Assembly: GCF_018991925.1 (NCBI RefSeq)
Contig: NW_024744357.1
Coordinates: 4,022,508 to 4,086,507, forward strand
DNA length: 64,000 bases
From: Homarus americanus
Taxonomy: Eukaryota > Arthropoda > Malacostraca > Decapoda > Nephropidae
Reading direction: 5' to 3'
Every line of letters starts with the position of its first letter. The stretch's first letter is position 1. Position numbers and translations under genes: made by a program. Positions 12,311-45,712 of this stretch are shown here, piece by piece. The notes below the pieces were generated by a model, which did not search any database, had not been told where the DNA came from, and worked only from the letters and a program-made list of their open reading frames with translations.

Positions 12311-12317
12311 TATATAA
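12311..12317 (+). promoter_or_regulatory. TATA box in LTR-like unit 2
   Basis: TATATAA lies about 170 bp inside the direct unit that begins at 12141, followed by the same kind of CAACACCTCC-rich leader as unit 1. Confidence 0.4.
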
Positions 12318-12741
12318 GCTCTGTCTCTCCATTGAGATTCATTCTACCCATCTTCCTGAACACGCAACACCTCCTCCAGCAAGCTCCACGCTGTCCAGCT
12401 TTCATTCAACCAGGAGGCCAGCAACAGGCAACATCTTCTCTAACGAAGCTCCTGCACATCTACCTCCTTCAACACGCTACTCACCGAACGTCTCTACTGA
12501 GCAGCTCCTCACCACACGGCACCTCCAGCACCAGACTGTATATCATATAACTTATATTATATAAGAAAACCACATTAGAGTTTCCATCCATCCTGAGTGC
12601 TAGACAACATTATACCACGAATTCCTACAAGGTATTTTCTGTTTGAAAGCGTTAAGTAGAATGACCTTCGGGTCGGTCGGTGATACGGAGAGAAGAGAGC
12701 ATTAGCTCTGAGGGTGCAAGAAGGGTACAGTACGGCGGGGG

Positions 12742-12920
12742 TGTTCAGATTCAGATTTGCCCCCGAGGGGGCTAGTTTATTGGGCACCCCCTTACATCCT
12801 GTTCAAGGTGAAGCGCAGAAGCGTTTACAGTGCCCAACAGGGAAGTATGAAAAGTTCATACTTGCCTTTATGACTCGTACATTAAGGGCGTAAAAGCCTG
12901 AAGGGTCATAGGTTCTGTCA
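12742..12920 (-). mobile_element. Non-LTR 3' tail-like dispersed repeat, minus orientation
   Basis: On the minus strand this reads through TAAGGGGGTGCCCAATAAAC, a CCCCCTCGGGGGCAA hairpin and a short (AATCTG)n end. The same sequence lies in plus orientation at 18650-18785. A terminal hexanucleotide run after an AATAAA-like block parallels the (ATTGAA)n-tailed family in this window. No coding sequence remains. Confidence 0.6.
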
Positions 12921-13199
12921 AGTTACATAAAGTGAGAGAATGATGAGTGTGTGGGGGGAAAGTTCCCGGTACAATTCATCTGTTTATAGCAAAGCGTGGC
13001 AGGTCCCTAGTGCCAGGCCTGTGACGAGGAGGGGAGAGGTGTGAAGTGAGCGGCGCTGCTGATTGGCTGAGGTGAAGGCAGTAAAGGGCCAATCACTGCG
13101 CAGTCCGAAAGTGAGGTCCATCACATTCGGAACTCGCCATTGGTTGGCTGGTAAGTGATCAACCAGCAGTTGTAGGGGAGAGTATCCACCACACTACAA

Positions 13200-13870
13200 C
13201 CAGTGTAAGGATAATATACCAATCTTCAACCCCACAAAAGAAATATGGTTAAGGTTATATTTATGAGAAGGTTGCATTGCGCCTGTTTCTCACCAGTGCT
13301 GTACTCTGTTACCTTATGTACTAAAACAGAGCAAGGTCGTAACAGAGAACAGACCTAGACAAATGAAGTTAATAACGTAGACAAATTATGAAAATGATAA
13401 ATTCAATTTAAAAACAGAATTAAGATCTTATGGGATAAACTGGGTAATAAATTGCTTGCTCACCATTACACTGCAGTCAAGTATATGTGCTATTAAGCTG
13501 ATTTTAATAGCCTGTTACTGTAAAAAATAGTTACTTTTAACAAACTTATCAATACAGTATTAGGATTATTAATAATGAATATAATTGAAATTAAAATATC
13601 ATTATTATTTAGCGTTTTCATAAAGTTAGTAAAAAAACTTTAACAACCATGCTATTAGAAAAATTTAAATTCAACTACATCAAATTAAACACCATTATAA
13701 GATATAAATACCACATATAAAGTATTAAACACCTAAAATATTATTATACCTATGTCTAAGTATCTAAATAATCTATTATCATTGACACTAAATAAAAAAG
13801 TATTAACCTAAAAGAACAGCTTCATTAAAGGCGAACACTGAGACAATAACAAGAGGCGAGGAAGGTGAAG
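13200..13870. other. Upstream region of the ABHD gene; no coding feature
   Basis: AT-rich sequence with no TATA box that can be tied to the gene. The presumptive transcription start and 5' UTR lie in its right end, where composition becomes G-rich (about 13835-13900). The promoter cannot be placed more precisely by eye. Confidence 0.4.
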
Positions 13871-13873
13871 GTG

Positions 13874-13894
13874 ATGCAGGGAGGTGAGGTGTGA
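13874..13894 (+). promoter_or_regulatory. Short upstream ORF in the presumed 5' leader
   Basis: ATG CAG GGA GGT GAG GTG TGA encodes six residues and ends 24 bp before the main start codon. If the leader extends this far, it could reduce initiation at 13919. The transcript start is unknown, so its presence in the mRNA is inferred. Confidence 0.35.
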
Positions 13895-13918
13895 TACTCT
13901 GCCTCACTAGTCTTCATA

Positions 13919-35260
<21,342 letters not shown>

Positions 35261-35644
35261 CATCACATTATTTATAAGCTGATAGATATAGTGGTTATAA
35301 GGAAAAAAGTTGGCCATAACAGGAATGGTGTCATATGGTTAGGAATTTGTAATTAAGACAATATGACAAAACTATATTTTTATGTCTTCATTCATATCTG
35401 GTGACCTGTTGCAGATCTATTTAGATTATAAAGATAATCATTTTTAATTACAGTACTATTACTACATAATCAGGTTGATCCATCAGGTTTAAATTTATGG
35501 CATGCTGTTTATTGTTGCAGTAACATGGAAGGCTTCCTCAGTTTAGTGCAGTAATGTTTTAGAGGCCAAAGTTTATCACCTATGCAAAGGCATCTCGATA
35601 ATATTCCATAACATAAACTACTGGAGTGAGTAATGAAGTTTTGA

Positions 35645-35650
35645 AATAAA
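35645..35650 (+). terminator. Poly(A) signal of the ABHD gene
   Basis: AATAAA about 385 bp past the stop codon, followed within 20 bp by the GT-rich TTGTGTGGCATTTGTTTTT. This is the best cleavage/polyadenylation context downstream of the gene. Confidence 0.7.
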
Positions 35651-36668
35651 ACTTTATTCATTGTGTGGCATTTGTTTTTAGCCGTTTGAGTAAGTTCAAT
35701 GAGAGCAATTCTTGACTAGTTAGGAAAAAGAATTCTCGTGCCCCTTGTGGCGCAGGGGCTTCTTATTGCATCCCTGGCTTACTTGCATCATGTTCTTGTT
35801 CTCATGTATCAGTGTTGGGTGTAAGACTGGCTGTGTAATAATGCACTGTTAGCCATATATAGTTACTGGTATCCTTGATCTTTGCAATTATAAGTATTTA
35901 GTTTATATTTCAATTTTAAGTACAGTATGTTATTATTACATGTTGTATACAGTATTCTATGAAGATAATTTTATTGTCACAAAGGAAATTTGGTTAGGAA
36001 CCTCCTCCATATTAGTAAGTTATCTTAAGTACCTGTATAAGGATGTTAGATGTTATTTTACTTCTAGAATCAGGAAGTAATTTTGTCCTTGTAACATCTT
36101 TATCTTAACAAATTTACATTAATGGGATTTTGAAGTTCATCAGTTTTCAGGACAAATTATTGTTGCAAAACCTGTTTAAAAACTGGATAGTTTCCATAGT
36201 AAATAATTATACAGAACAGTATATTGATGTGAGAATAATAAAGTTCTTATAGTAAACCCCTGCATAATTAGACCAAATAGAGGAAAAGGGAGTTTAGTTT
36301 TTCAGGGCACAAAAGAATACCATTTATAGCCAATTTAAATAAAAAATTGGTGGCCATTTTATGAACGTTCACAGTATTGGTTTTGTGTTTCATTTAACAA
36401 AACAAAAAAAACATACCCAATGACATAACATATAATATTAATATACTAAAACTTATAATATAATTTTGAGATAACCTGTGTACACCCCCTGAGCCTGTGG
36501 TGTAAGGAGTGAAGAGGAGGAGCAGCTGCTGAGATGCTTTTATTATTTCCTCTCGTCAGTAATGCTTGTTTGCGTGTGCATTAGTTTTGGCCTTGCACCA
36601 ACACCACCACTGCTGCCACTTGCACTTGCTATGGTGATGAAATGGGGAGTAAACGATGATGTAAATAA

Positions 36669-36753
36669 TGATGAAACAGGGAGTAATCAGTGATGAAATA
36701 GGGAGTAATCAGTGATGAAATAGGGAGTAATCAGTGATGAAATAGGGAGTAAG
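36669..36753 (+). repeat. 22-bp tandem repeat, about four copies
   Basis: Units of GATGAAATAGGGAGTAATCA plus GT; first copies carry a C or G substitution. A diverged unit lies just left at 36636. Confidence 0.9.
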
Positions 36754-37086
36754 CAAGGAAAGGATCAAAATATATATAATATCTAGTGTGTGTGTGTGAT
36801 GTGAGTAAACATAGGATGAATATGGATGACAACACTGCACTGGTTCAGTATTTGTTGTAATGTGTACAGTAATAGCCACGGGTCTTCCGATTTTTATGGA
36901 TAGAATTTGAATAGACCAAATGGAAATGATATGAAATGGTGAGGCAGACTAGATTGATATTGTAAAATGTTGGTGTACTTGTATATTTTAAAACTTCCCA
37001 TTTTCCTCCAAAATGTACAGATGCTTCAGGTAGCAAACAATTTATCCAGATTTCCAGTTTTAGTGAAGTTTGGTTAAATAAGCTGT

Positions 37087-37411
37087 TTAACCCTCTGGCA
37101 CCAATGGCCATGGTCAGAAATCTCACCCCCTTACAGTCTTTCGATGCAGTGGCAACAGGAGTGGTTTTTCCATTTTAATAAACATTGAGTAGAGTGATCC
37201 AGACCCAAATTGCACCCTTAGAGATGCATTTGCTAGACTTCAAGGCTAGTGAGGAGGAACTTAGGTGGTTGATAGGGCTGGTCTACTGTTCCTGCATTAC
37301 TGCTTACAGGAAGGATGCTCTCAGTGTGAGATACAGCTGAGCAGGAAGGTTGGCCCCTGCACAGGAGTGTTTAGTGATGCAATTTGCGATGAAAGACCAC
37401 GAGAGGGTTAA
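37087..37411. mobile_element. TTAA-flanked MITE (325 bp)
   Basis: Bounded by TTAACCCTCTGG and the inverse CGAGAGGGTTAA, both containing TTAA. Consistent with a piggyBac-type non-autonomous element; unrelated in its core to the 100-bp TTAA family. No ORF of note. Confidence 0.6.
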
Positions 37412-38757
37412 CTGACATAACTCTGATCCATCTCTTTGGCAATTAACATTTGCTATGGATGTTGGTCGAATGTTTTGTTGCTGTATCACTTTAATTTCTT
37501 TCCGTGGTATCTATCTTCCTCGCTCGTCCTCCATGTTTTCAGATACTGCTGGATCTTTTGTAGATATAGATGTACTGTACAGTTCAGTATATCCTTTTAC
37601 ACATACGTCAGTCAGAGACCATCTGCTATCAGGGGCAGATCCAGGAATATCAAAAGGGGGGTCCAAGAAGTTGTGGGTGAGGGAACACGGTGAGCACAGC
37701 GAGCCCACCCAGCTGGGGCATTTTTATTTTTACGTTTATTTATTTTTCGTTTTTATTTTATTTATTATTATTTTTTTTTTTGGGGGGGGGAGGGGGCTTA
37801 CACATACACACACACCAATACAATACAGGTAAAAGAAATTACTGTCTCTAGAATGAATGGCTCCCTGTCCCGGCCGCGAAAATTCCAGCAACTTTAAAAC
37901 TACCCTTAGACATTCTTGGGTACATCCAGGGTGTCATCCGCGAATAATCGAGGGCCGCGCGAATTGTTGGGTCATGCTGTATATTAAAAATTAATGAGAT
38001 TGAGTAAATGTAAAGACAACTGTACTCCATATAAATTGTGTAGCTAAGTGTTATTTTGGTTTAGACCTAAACTTCCAGTGAGTATTGTTCATAATTTTTT
38101 TTTTTACTGGTATCAAGGCCTGGGAAGCTATTAATCATGTTTTAGAATGCCAACTGTACACAAATTTCCTCTTTATATAATGTGTTAATAATTATGGTAC
38201 ATGCCAGTTAAAATGTACAGTACAGTGGCCCATTATACTGTACAGGTAAAGTACACCAGATGTAATATTTTAAAATAATTCAGCTCAACATTTTTTACTG
38301 GAGGATTTGTGTTCTGTTTCAAGAATGTGATAGAATTGACTCTCCTGCTCTAAGAATTAAGTTTAACTGCATTTCCTCTAAACTTCCCAGTACTGCACTG
38401 GGTAAATAAACATTTGTGAATACTAATCTAATGAATAGTGCAATACAATACAGCACTGAATGAAAACAGGATCTTTCACGCTCTTCAATGCTACTAGCTA
38501 AGGTTACATCACCTTCAGTGGCAGGTACAGATTCAATGACTTATTTTACTCATGTTCTTTAATGTAGTCTTCACCAAGTGTTTAAGTAGAAGGTTCAGAG
38601 GAAATATATAGAGGTTTGGGAGTTGAGGGAACCATGGCTTTAGTGGTTTACCGGTAAATCATGACACAAATATGGCAAAGTACAGCAGCCGTGTGCGTGT
38701 GTTTTGAAGTGAATCCAAATAGATTTAAGTAAAAAAATCAGAACTAGCCCAGGTATC

Positions 38758-38860
38758 AGTTTACCCCTTGTGTATGGGGTCACCTCTGAGCTGAATAAAA
38801 TCGTCTGGTGTTAGTCAAATAATATATTAAAAGTGGTGTCCCTGTAGTGAAGGTATTCAA
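38758..38860. mobile_element. Short TTAA-type MITE, copy 2 (decayed)
   Basis: Shares TACCCCTTGTGTATGGGGTC and CTGAATAAAATCGTCTGG with the copy at 3454. Both ends are mutated. Confidence 0.7.
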
Positions 38861-39746
38861 GCAAACAAATTGAGTCTGCAGGCAATTCATTCATACTGAG
38901 ATTCCTGCCAAGCAATGTACTGATGTGTCCAAGTTCACGGTGACTTTCAAGACTGGCTTCTGTACATGAGACAAAATAATCTTCATTTACAGTATTAAAA
39001 AAAAATAATAATAATTTAGTGTAACATGATTGATGGACAGTAATCTTGATTTACGTTTATGATGATGTGGATATGAAGAAGTTAGGACATTTATTTGAAA
39101 ATTGGAATATAGAATAAAATTATACTATTTAATTGGAAGTATTGTTGAGTTATGTTTTGGATGATTTTATTTACTTACACATTAGCTATGTAACCTTCAA
39201 AGCTCTCTCCTCCCATCATTTCTTTTTAACACGTGTAACAATTAACAAGACTAATAGTACTATACTTCTGTTTGACCCACTTCACTTGGGTATAGGTGGT
39301 CCTCGTTCTTGTAATACTTAAACAGTTTCAGTTATAAAATTAATGAAACAAAATCAAGGCTTGACAAAAATTTAAAATCTTCATGTATGGTAAGGAACTT
39401 TGAAATGGGTTTGGTTAAAAATTTATATGTATGTACAGCAAGTGTTTAGAAGAAGTTTTAAATAGGTATAAAGACTTCTGCTTGATTATAAAATGTTCTG
39501 TATTGATGAAGAACATAGTAGGTGGCTTAAAGAGATAACATAGTTGATATTTTGGAAAAAGTTTTTCATGCCACAACCATTTTTAAAAAAGCCGGTGATA
39601 GCTTGACAGACGAAGGTTTTTTCATCTGTCGTGTTAAAAGATGTAAGTGGGCATTGCCTTTGTCTCTGTAAGCTTAGCCCTTCATTTCCTCTCTCATGTG
39701 GAATAGTAACTTAAGAAATTGTGATATTATTGAGTTATACCAACAC

Positions 39747-39975
<229 letters not shown>

Positions 39976-41211
39976 CTAAGAGTAACATTTTTATATCTTA
40001 GATGCAGTTACATGATTTGAGAATGGTGAATATGCTAATTTTTAAGTCATTCACAAACTACAAGAAGTGCAATTTTATGTATTCTTCATCTATCAGGTGG
40101 AAATGCACTTCAGAAATACAGGTTTAGTTACATATTGTACAGTACTTTTAAAATGTAACCAACACTGGTAGTTGGCCAGTATCATTAGTTAACATCTTTG
40201 ATTTTAGTATTGCAGTAGCTCATCCATCTTTTGTAAATTAAATTATATGATAAACTGTATTCCACTCCAAGTTGAAATAGAATCATCATGCCTCACACAA
40301 AAAAGTTCTGCAAAAATGTGAATGTGAATTTCCACATTTCATGAAACATTTCACATGTAATTCACTTTTGCTCATTCATTTCTGAGACTCTACTTCTTCT
40401 TCTTTGTTCTTTTGTTTAAACTTCTTAAGGAAGTCTTCATTAGTCATTAGGGTTATCACTCTCCACCCTTGGTCCTCTGACATGATCCCTGACTTTAACC
40501 TTGAAATTTTCAATCTCTTCTTATCCACTTCTGCTCAATCAACGGCTCACAGTGCACGACAAAGTGTGATCCAAAATTTCTGTCTCTCCCTCGTGCCATT
40601 TATATAAAGAAATGAAAAACAAATATTGGATAGAATATTAAGTGACAGTGTGTTTCAGAATTTGAAGGAACTTGTAATAGATGATGTATTATAGATGGTT
40701 GGATCAGGGGTAATGAAGTTACACGTAAAAATGTTTAACGGACTGTATATAAGCTTTTAAATGTACTCTAGTATATCTAGTTGTAAGGTTTGAGTCATGA
40801 GGTATAATAGTTTTTTACTGGTAATAATTGGCACTGCCTGGAAAATTTGTGTTTTTGTGTGAGGAACATTATATGGAAATTGTTTAAAACTCTGACAGCT
40901 AAATGGAAAGGACTGCAGTGATATAATTAAATTTAGCAAAAAATCTTGTACAGTATTCAAAGTATTTGAAGCATAAACTGTACAGGTATGTTTTTTTTGT
41001 TTTTTTAAAGAATAAGACATTTTAGAATTAATATTATATTCTGTGTATTATTTGATAGGTTTTTGACCTGAAAAAGATGAGACATCAACGTAGAGAATGA
41101 TACTCTGCATGACACAATTCATGACAGTACAGGTATTTATACATTATGTTATTATCTGTACCCTATCTTTTATTTAGTGTCTCTGGCCAGGCTTCTTCTC
41201 AGGATTTATTA

Positions 41212-42004
41212 CAGTGATCCCTCGGTTAACGAATTACCTTCCATAAGATTCTTCACTTCGGTTAACGAAAAAATTTCGGTTAACGAATTCCTCACGAATT
41301 TTTCATAGCATGTTTTCGCCTGCATATGGTTGCTCACCAGCTGTAGCATTAGTCCGCCAATGCAGTAATCGGTTTTAGGGCTTAAATTCCTGACCATTTT
41401 AGTAAATATCAAGAAGGTTGTACTATTCAATAATTTTAAAAGTTTTATATTAAATTTTTTAGTCATTTTAACAATTATTGATCATAATTGAAGTACAGGA
41501 AACTAGTTTTTTGCGCACCAAACAGCCACATCAAGCTTGGTGTCAGTTTGTTTACAGGTTCAGAGGAAGGAACATCTTGTTTAAGACTTTTCAACATAAA
41601 TGCTTTTTTTCTGTGTTTCCAGTCAAATTATTGGTCATTTTGAAATATATTTTACATATTGATATATAATATATAGCACAGTGCAGTGTTGATTTAAAGA
41701 AAATAGTCTTGAATTACACCAAGTGAACTAAAATTTTATGGGTGAAATGGCGGCATGGGGTGCCTTCTCTTCTCCCTTCTCCTCCACCCCCATTCTAATT
41801 CCCATCATCATCATCATCAACCAGGAACCTTCTACATGCACACCTCAAAGTAAGTGTACTTTACTGCATTTCTTTTCAGTTTGTATGTAATTTTTGGTGA
41901 GCTGGAACCAATTACCCATTGAAGCAATGGTTTCGGTTAACGAATTTTTCAGTTAACGATCAACCTTCTGGAACGAATTGTGCTCGTTAACCGAGGGACC
42001 ACTG
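41212..42004. mobile_element. Non-autonomous pogo/Tigger-like element (793 bp)
   Basis: Ends CAGTGATCCCTCGGTTAACG and the inverse CGTTAACCGAGGGACCACTG, TA on both sides. GGTTAACGAA words recur subterminally at both ends. The clearest intact TIR pair in the window; interior lacks a transposase. Confidence 0.9.
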
Positions 42005-42565
42005 TATTCTCATATGTTATGTTGTGTGCACGTGTTTCTCTCTCTCTTTTTCTGTACACCACACATCCATTTCGTCATTGTCTTTGCAAGTATGGATGAC
42101 CTTGATGGGTTTTTGGTTTTGGTGCCTGTGATACTGTACTATCATGTAATCTGGAATAAGGAACTCATATATATATTATCTCTATCCTGGTAGTGTTAAC
42201 AGATACGGGTTGGCATCATTTATGCTGTGGGTTACATCCCTAGAGAAGGCTGTCATAAGTAAAACTTGAATATTGAATAGGGATTTCTAAACAAAAGGGG
42301 GAGGGTATGTTTCCAGCTCACCAAAATCCACCCTTGACAATACTGTATTTTGTATTGTATTAAGTTTCATGCATGTGGTAGTAGTAATTTTATAACTAAA
42401 TATTGTGCTTGCAAATATTGGAAATTAATATGTACTGTACTGTATACTGTGCTTACCAATATGTTTAGCACTTTTTCACAAATGATCACAAAATTTAGTG
42501 GTACAAGTAATGATTTCTGATTTCAGTTGTGGTTCTTGCAAATACAGCATAAATGACGGTGACCT

Positions 42566-42908
<343 letters not shown>

Positions 42909-45612
42909 GTTAGTAAAATTTTGATGTTTATATAAATTTTTTCTTGTTTAATACAGTGCTCTAGACTGTTGTAAACTAAGTCATTTGTTGTTACTGTTAT
43001 GTCATGATTTGTATGACTTCAGGAGATAAGAACAGATATACTCGTATAATGCTTAGATGAAATGACCTGTTGTAAACAGGACTGAACTAAAGGCTGTTAT
43101 TTTAGGCTGTGGCTAGAATCCTACACCTGTTTACTCCTGGTAGAGAACCAGGTATGCATAGCCTGTACAAAATAAACAACCATTTTTACATGTCGCAGTG
43201 GACAAAGTGATGATATAAGCTATTTTAGCAAATGAACTGTTGTTTGGGAGGAAAGTAACTTTTGTATGTGTAAAAGTAACTTTATTTAGAACTACTTTAT
43301 TAAGAGTACAGAGCACCATATTTAAAAAAAAGTAGTTAAGTACAGAAAATAAAAAGTAACTCCCTGGAAATCTGTAATACTGAACAGTATTTATGTTTAT
43401 AGATGAAGTGTTGAAAATTTATGGGGTTATAAAAAAAACCAGTGATGTAAGTTGATAGTGGACATTTTTTTTTATTGTACATTATCAATACTACTGTATC
43501 GGCAAAACTTTGTAGCTTTTTAATGATAATTGAATTTTTTTTTTAATTCTTGCTGCCAATAGTAGCTGGCTCTGGGTTAATTAGTCCACTACAGCTAAAG
43601 AAAATGTTCACAGGCTGCTGAAGCTGGCAGCATTGTGTTCAGGTACATAGATTACCTCATTATGAAGGGTTACCAAAATATTATGAGGAATTTTCTTACC
43701 ATGTGGCACCAGAATAATGTGAATACAGTATACAGTATTTTCTCTTGGTTACACAATAATGACACTAAAATTTAAAATCAATTAAATAAAATTTTTGATA
43801 TTTTTCTCAAGAATTATTTAAGCAAGCTTACAGTAGTAGAACATCGCTGAAAAGTAACTTGAGTAAAATAACCAAGTGCTGCACTGTATTAATACTGTAC
43901 TTCACTCCTGTCCACCACTGTTTACAAGAAAGCACTTTGATCGTAGTGTGCAAGACCTATGGTATGATCTGATTGTTTTATATGTTGCCATAGATGATTA
44001 CTTTGTACACAGGCTGTGGCATACCCAACTCTAGCAAAACAAATTGAGAGGCAGACCATAGTCTTTAGTAACAGCCTATAAAATATTTCCACTCTGAAAT
44101 TTTATCAAGTTCATTCCAAAATTAGGAACAGTCACATTTAATTTCAGTTTAATGATCATGTACAAATACTCAGAATTTTTGTACTTAGGCAGGTAGAAAT
44201 ATTATGAAGCCTAAGTGGTCCTGTCACTTCACACCGTATTAGGAGAAGGTAATGCTGTGGTGGTAGTTGTGTTGTCTCATAAACAACCTTTGGCTAATAA
44301 GTGTACTGTATGGGACAACTGTCAACAGCACAACACATTGGACTGTCTGAAGTGTGTTTTATATGGAAGTTTTATATTATTAATAAATGTACAACTTAAT
44401 TGTGTTTATTTTTACTTCATATATGCAGATTACACTACTCTGATGGACAGTTTTGAAGTAACATTGGAAAAATGCATGAATATGGTTCAAATTGTGTGTA
44501 CAGGAATTTGTAAAACAATAAGTGATTGTAAATAACTGAAGTAAAATGATGAAAAGTAAGTGGAAATGATGTTTCAGATACTGTATATGAGAATGAAGCA
44601 GTGAGAGAGAAATTGAATCACAATTCACAAAGGTCAGTACAGTAGAGTTGCTTGTTAACATGCTCATGTATTAGGGACTGTAATGGGAAAATAGAAACTG
44701 GGGCTGCAGGACCAAGAAGATACCACATAATGCACAATACTCTGGTGTTATTAAGCAAGAGGAATAATCAGCCAGCCTATCCCCGGAATTATGCTGAAAT
44801 TTTGGTTCGATGGCATCTTTGTTACAAGCAAACCAACTAGCCAGATATCAAGGGAATAGTCAGTGGATCCAACACCAGGGTGGATATCAATTTAACAGAC
44901 CAACTGAATGGCAGAAATGACAGCATCAAAATGGCCATCATGCTGTCCCTCTAAGATTCACCGGGTCTTTGATTTGCGACCATTTGTGTCATATAGTTAG
45001 TGTGACTCAATTTTTATGTTTTGAGGGTCAAGGATTAAGAATATGACATTAAAGGTGTATTCTTACCTTGTGGTATTAATAAAAAACTACAAATGAAGTC
45101 AAATGCTCATTCAGACCACACATATACATTGGTATACAAATGAATGTGTAATTTAACATACATTCAGTATACAAATTCAGTCAGTTGTTATGTTCCCATT
45201 CGCCTTTTATTTACTGAAATAATTTTTAGTACAATCTGACCATGTATAAATCACCAAGAGCATTAAATAAAGTCAACTGACTCATTCAGACCACACGTGT
45301 TTACAAATTAAATCGCTTGACATGTTCCCAGTCACTTTATAATAGACTGACATTATTTCTAGTATCTAAGCTGCCATTACTATCTCTACACACACAGCTG
45401 GTATGGCAGGCAGTGTCATCCTTGTGACTTGTAGCCCATTTCCAGTTTCTTTCCATTCCCCTGTTGATGATGGCAGTCCAGCATTTCTATGGTTGTTATG
45501 GTTGTCAGCCTCCACCCACAACTTCTGGTAATTTGTTCTTGCGTAATGTAACATGTAGCATCCTTCGTGGGTGGAAGATTTTCCATCTCCTTATTCATGT
45601 CTCGGCCTAAAC
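42909..45612. other. Intergenic stretch without a supported gene
   Basis: AT-rich sequence with small chance ORFs. Two spots look slightly less random: 44650-44960 on the plus strand (ORF with RYHIMHNTLVLLSKRNNQPA) and 45366-45600 on the minus strand (overlapping ORFs next to the assembly gap). Neither has splice signals or a recognised family; they may be unknown repeat fragments. Confidence 0.35.
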
Positions 45613-45712
45613 NNNNNNNNNNNNNNNNNNNNNNNNNNNNNNNNNNNNNNNNNNNNNNNNNNNNNNNNNNNNNNNNNNNNNNNNNNNNNNNNNNNNNNNN
45701 NNNNNNNNNNNN
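45613..45712. other. Assembly gap (100 N)
   Basis: Exactly 100 unknown bases, the conventional size for a gap of unknown length. The satellite array starts immediately to its right, so the true array is probably longer and its left border is not seen. Confidence 0.99.

Larger units (their letters stand above)
11607..13198. mobile_element. Composite LTR-like element with inverted outer ends
   Basis: The left end TGTAGTGGATACTCTCCCCT is repeated in inverse form at 13167-13198 and again directly at 12141. Each of the two direct units has a TATATAA box (11739, 12311), then a C/T-rich leader of CTCCT/CAACA words and an A/T block, like solo-LTR architecture. The downstream part of unit 1 is copied in inverted orientation (arms 11851-11971 and 12020-12142). 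No gag or pol ORF is present. It could be a rearranged pair of solo LTRs or a TRIM-like element. Minisatellite-like sequence flanks both sides. Confidence 0.55.

Noticed and set aside
44652..44960. Coding exon with RYHIMHNTLVLLSKRNNQPA
   Set aside because: No acceptor or donor of quality, stop soon after, no recognised family; left as unexplained DNA.
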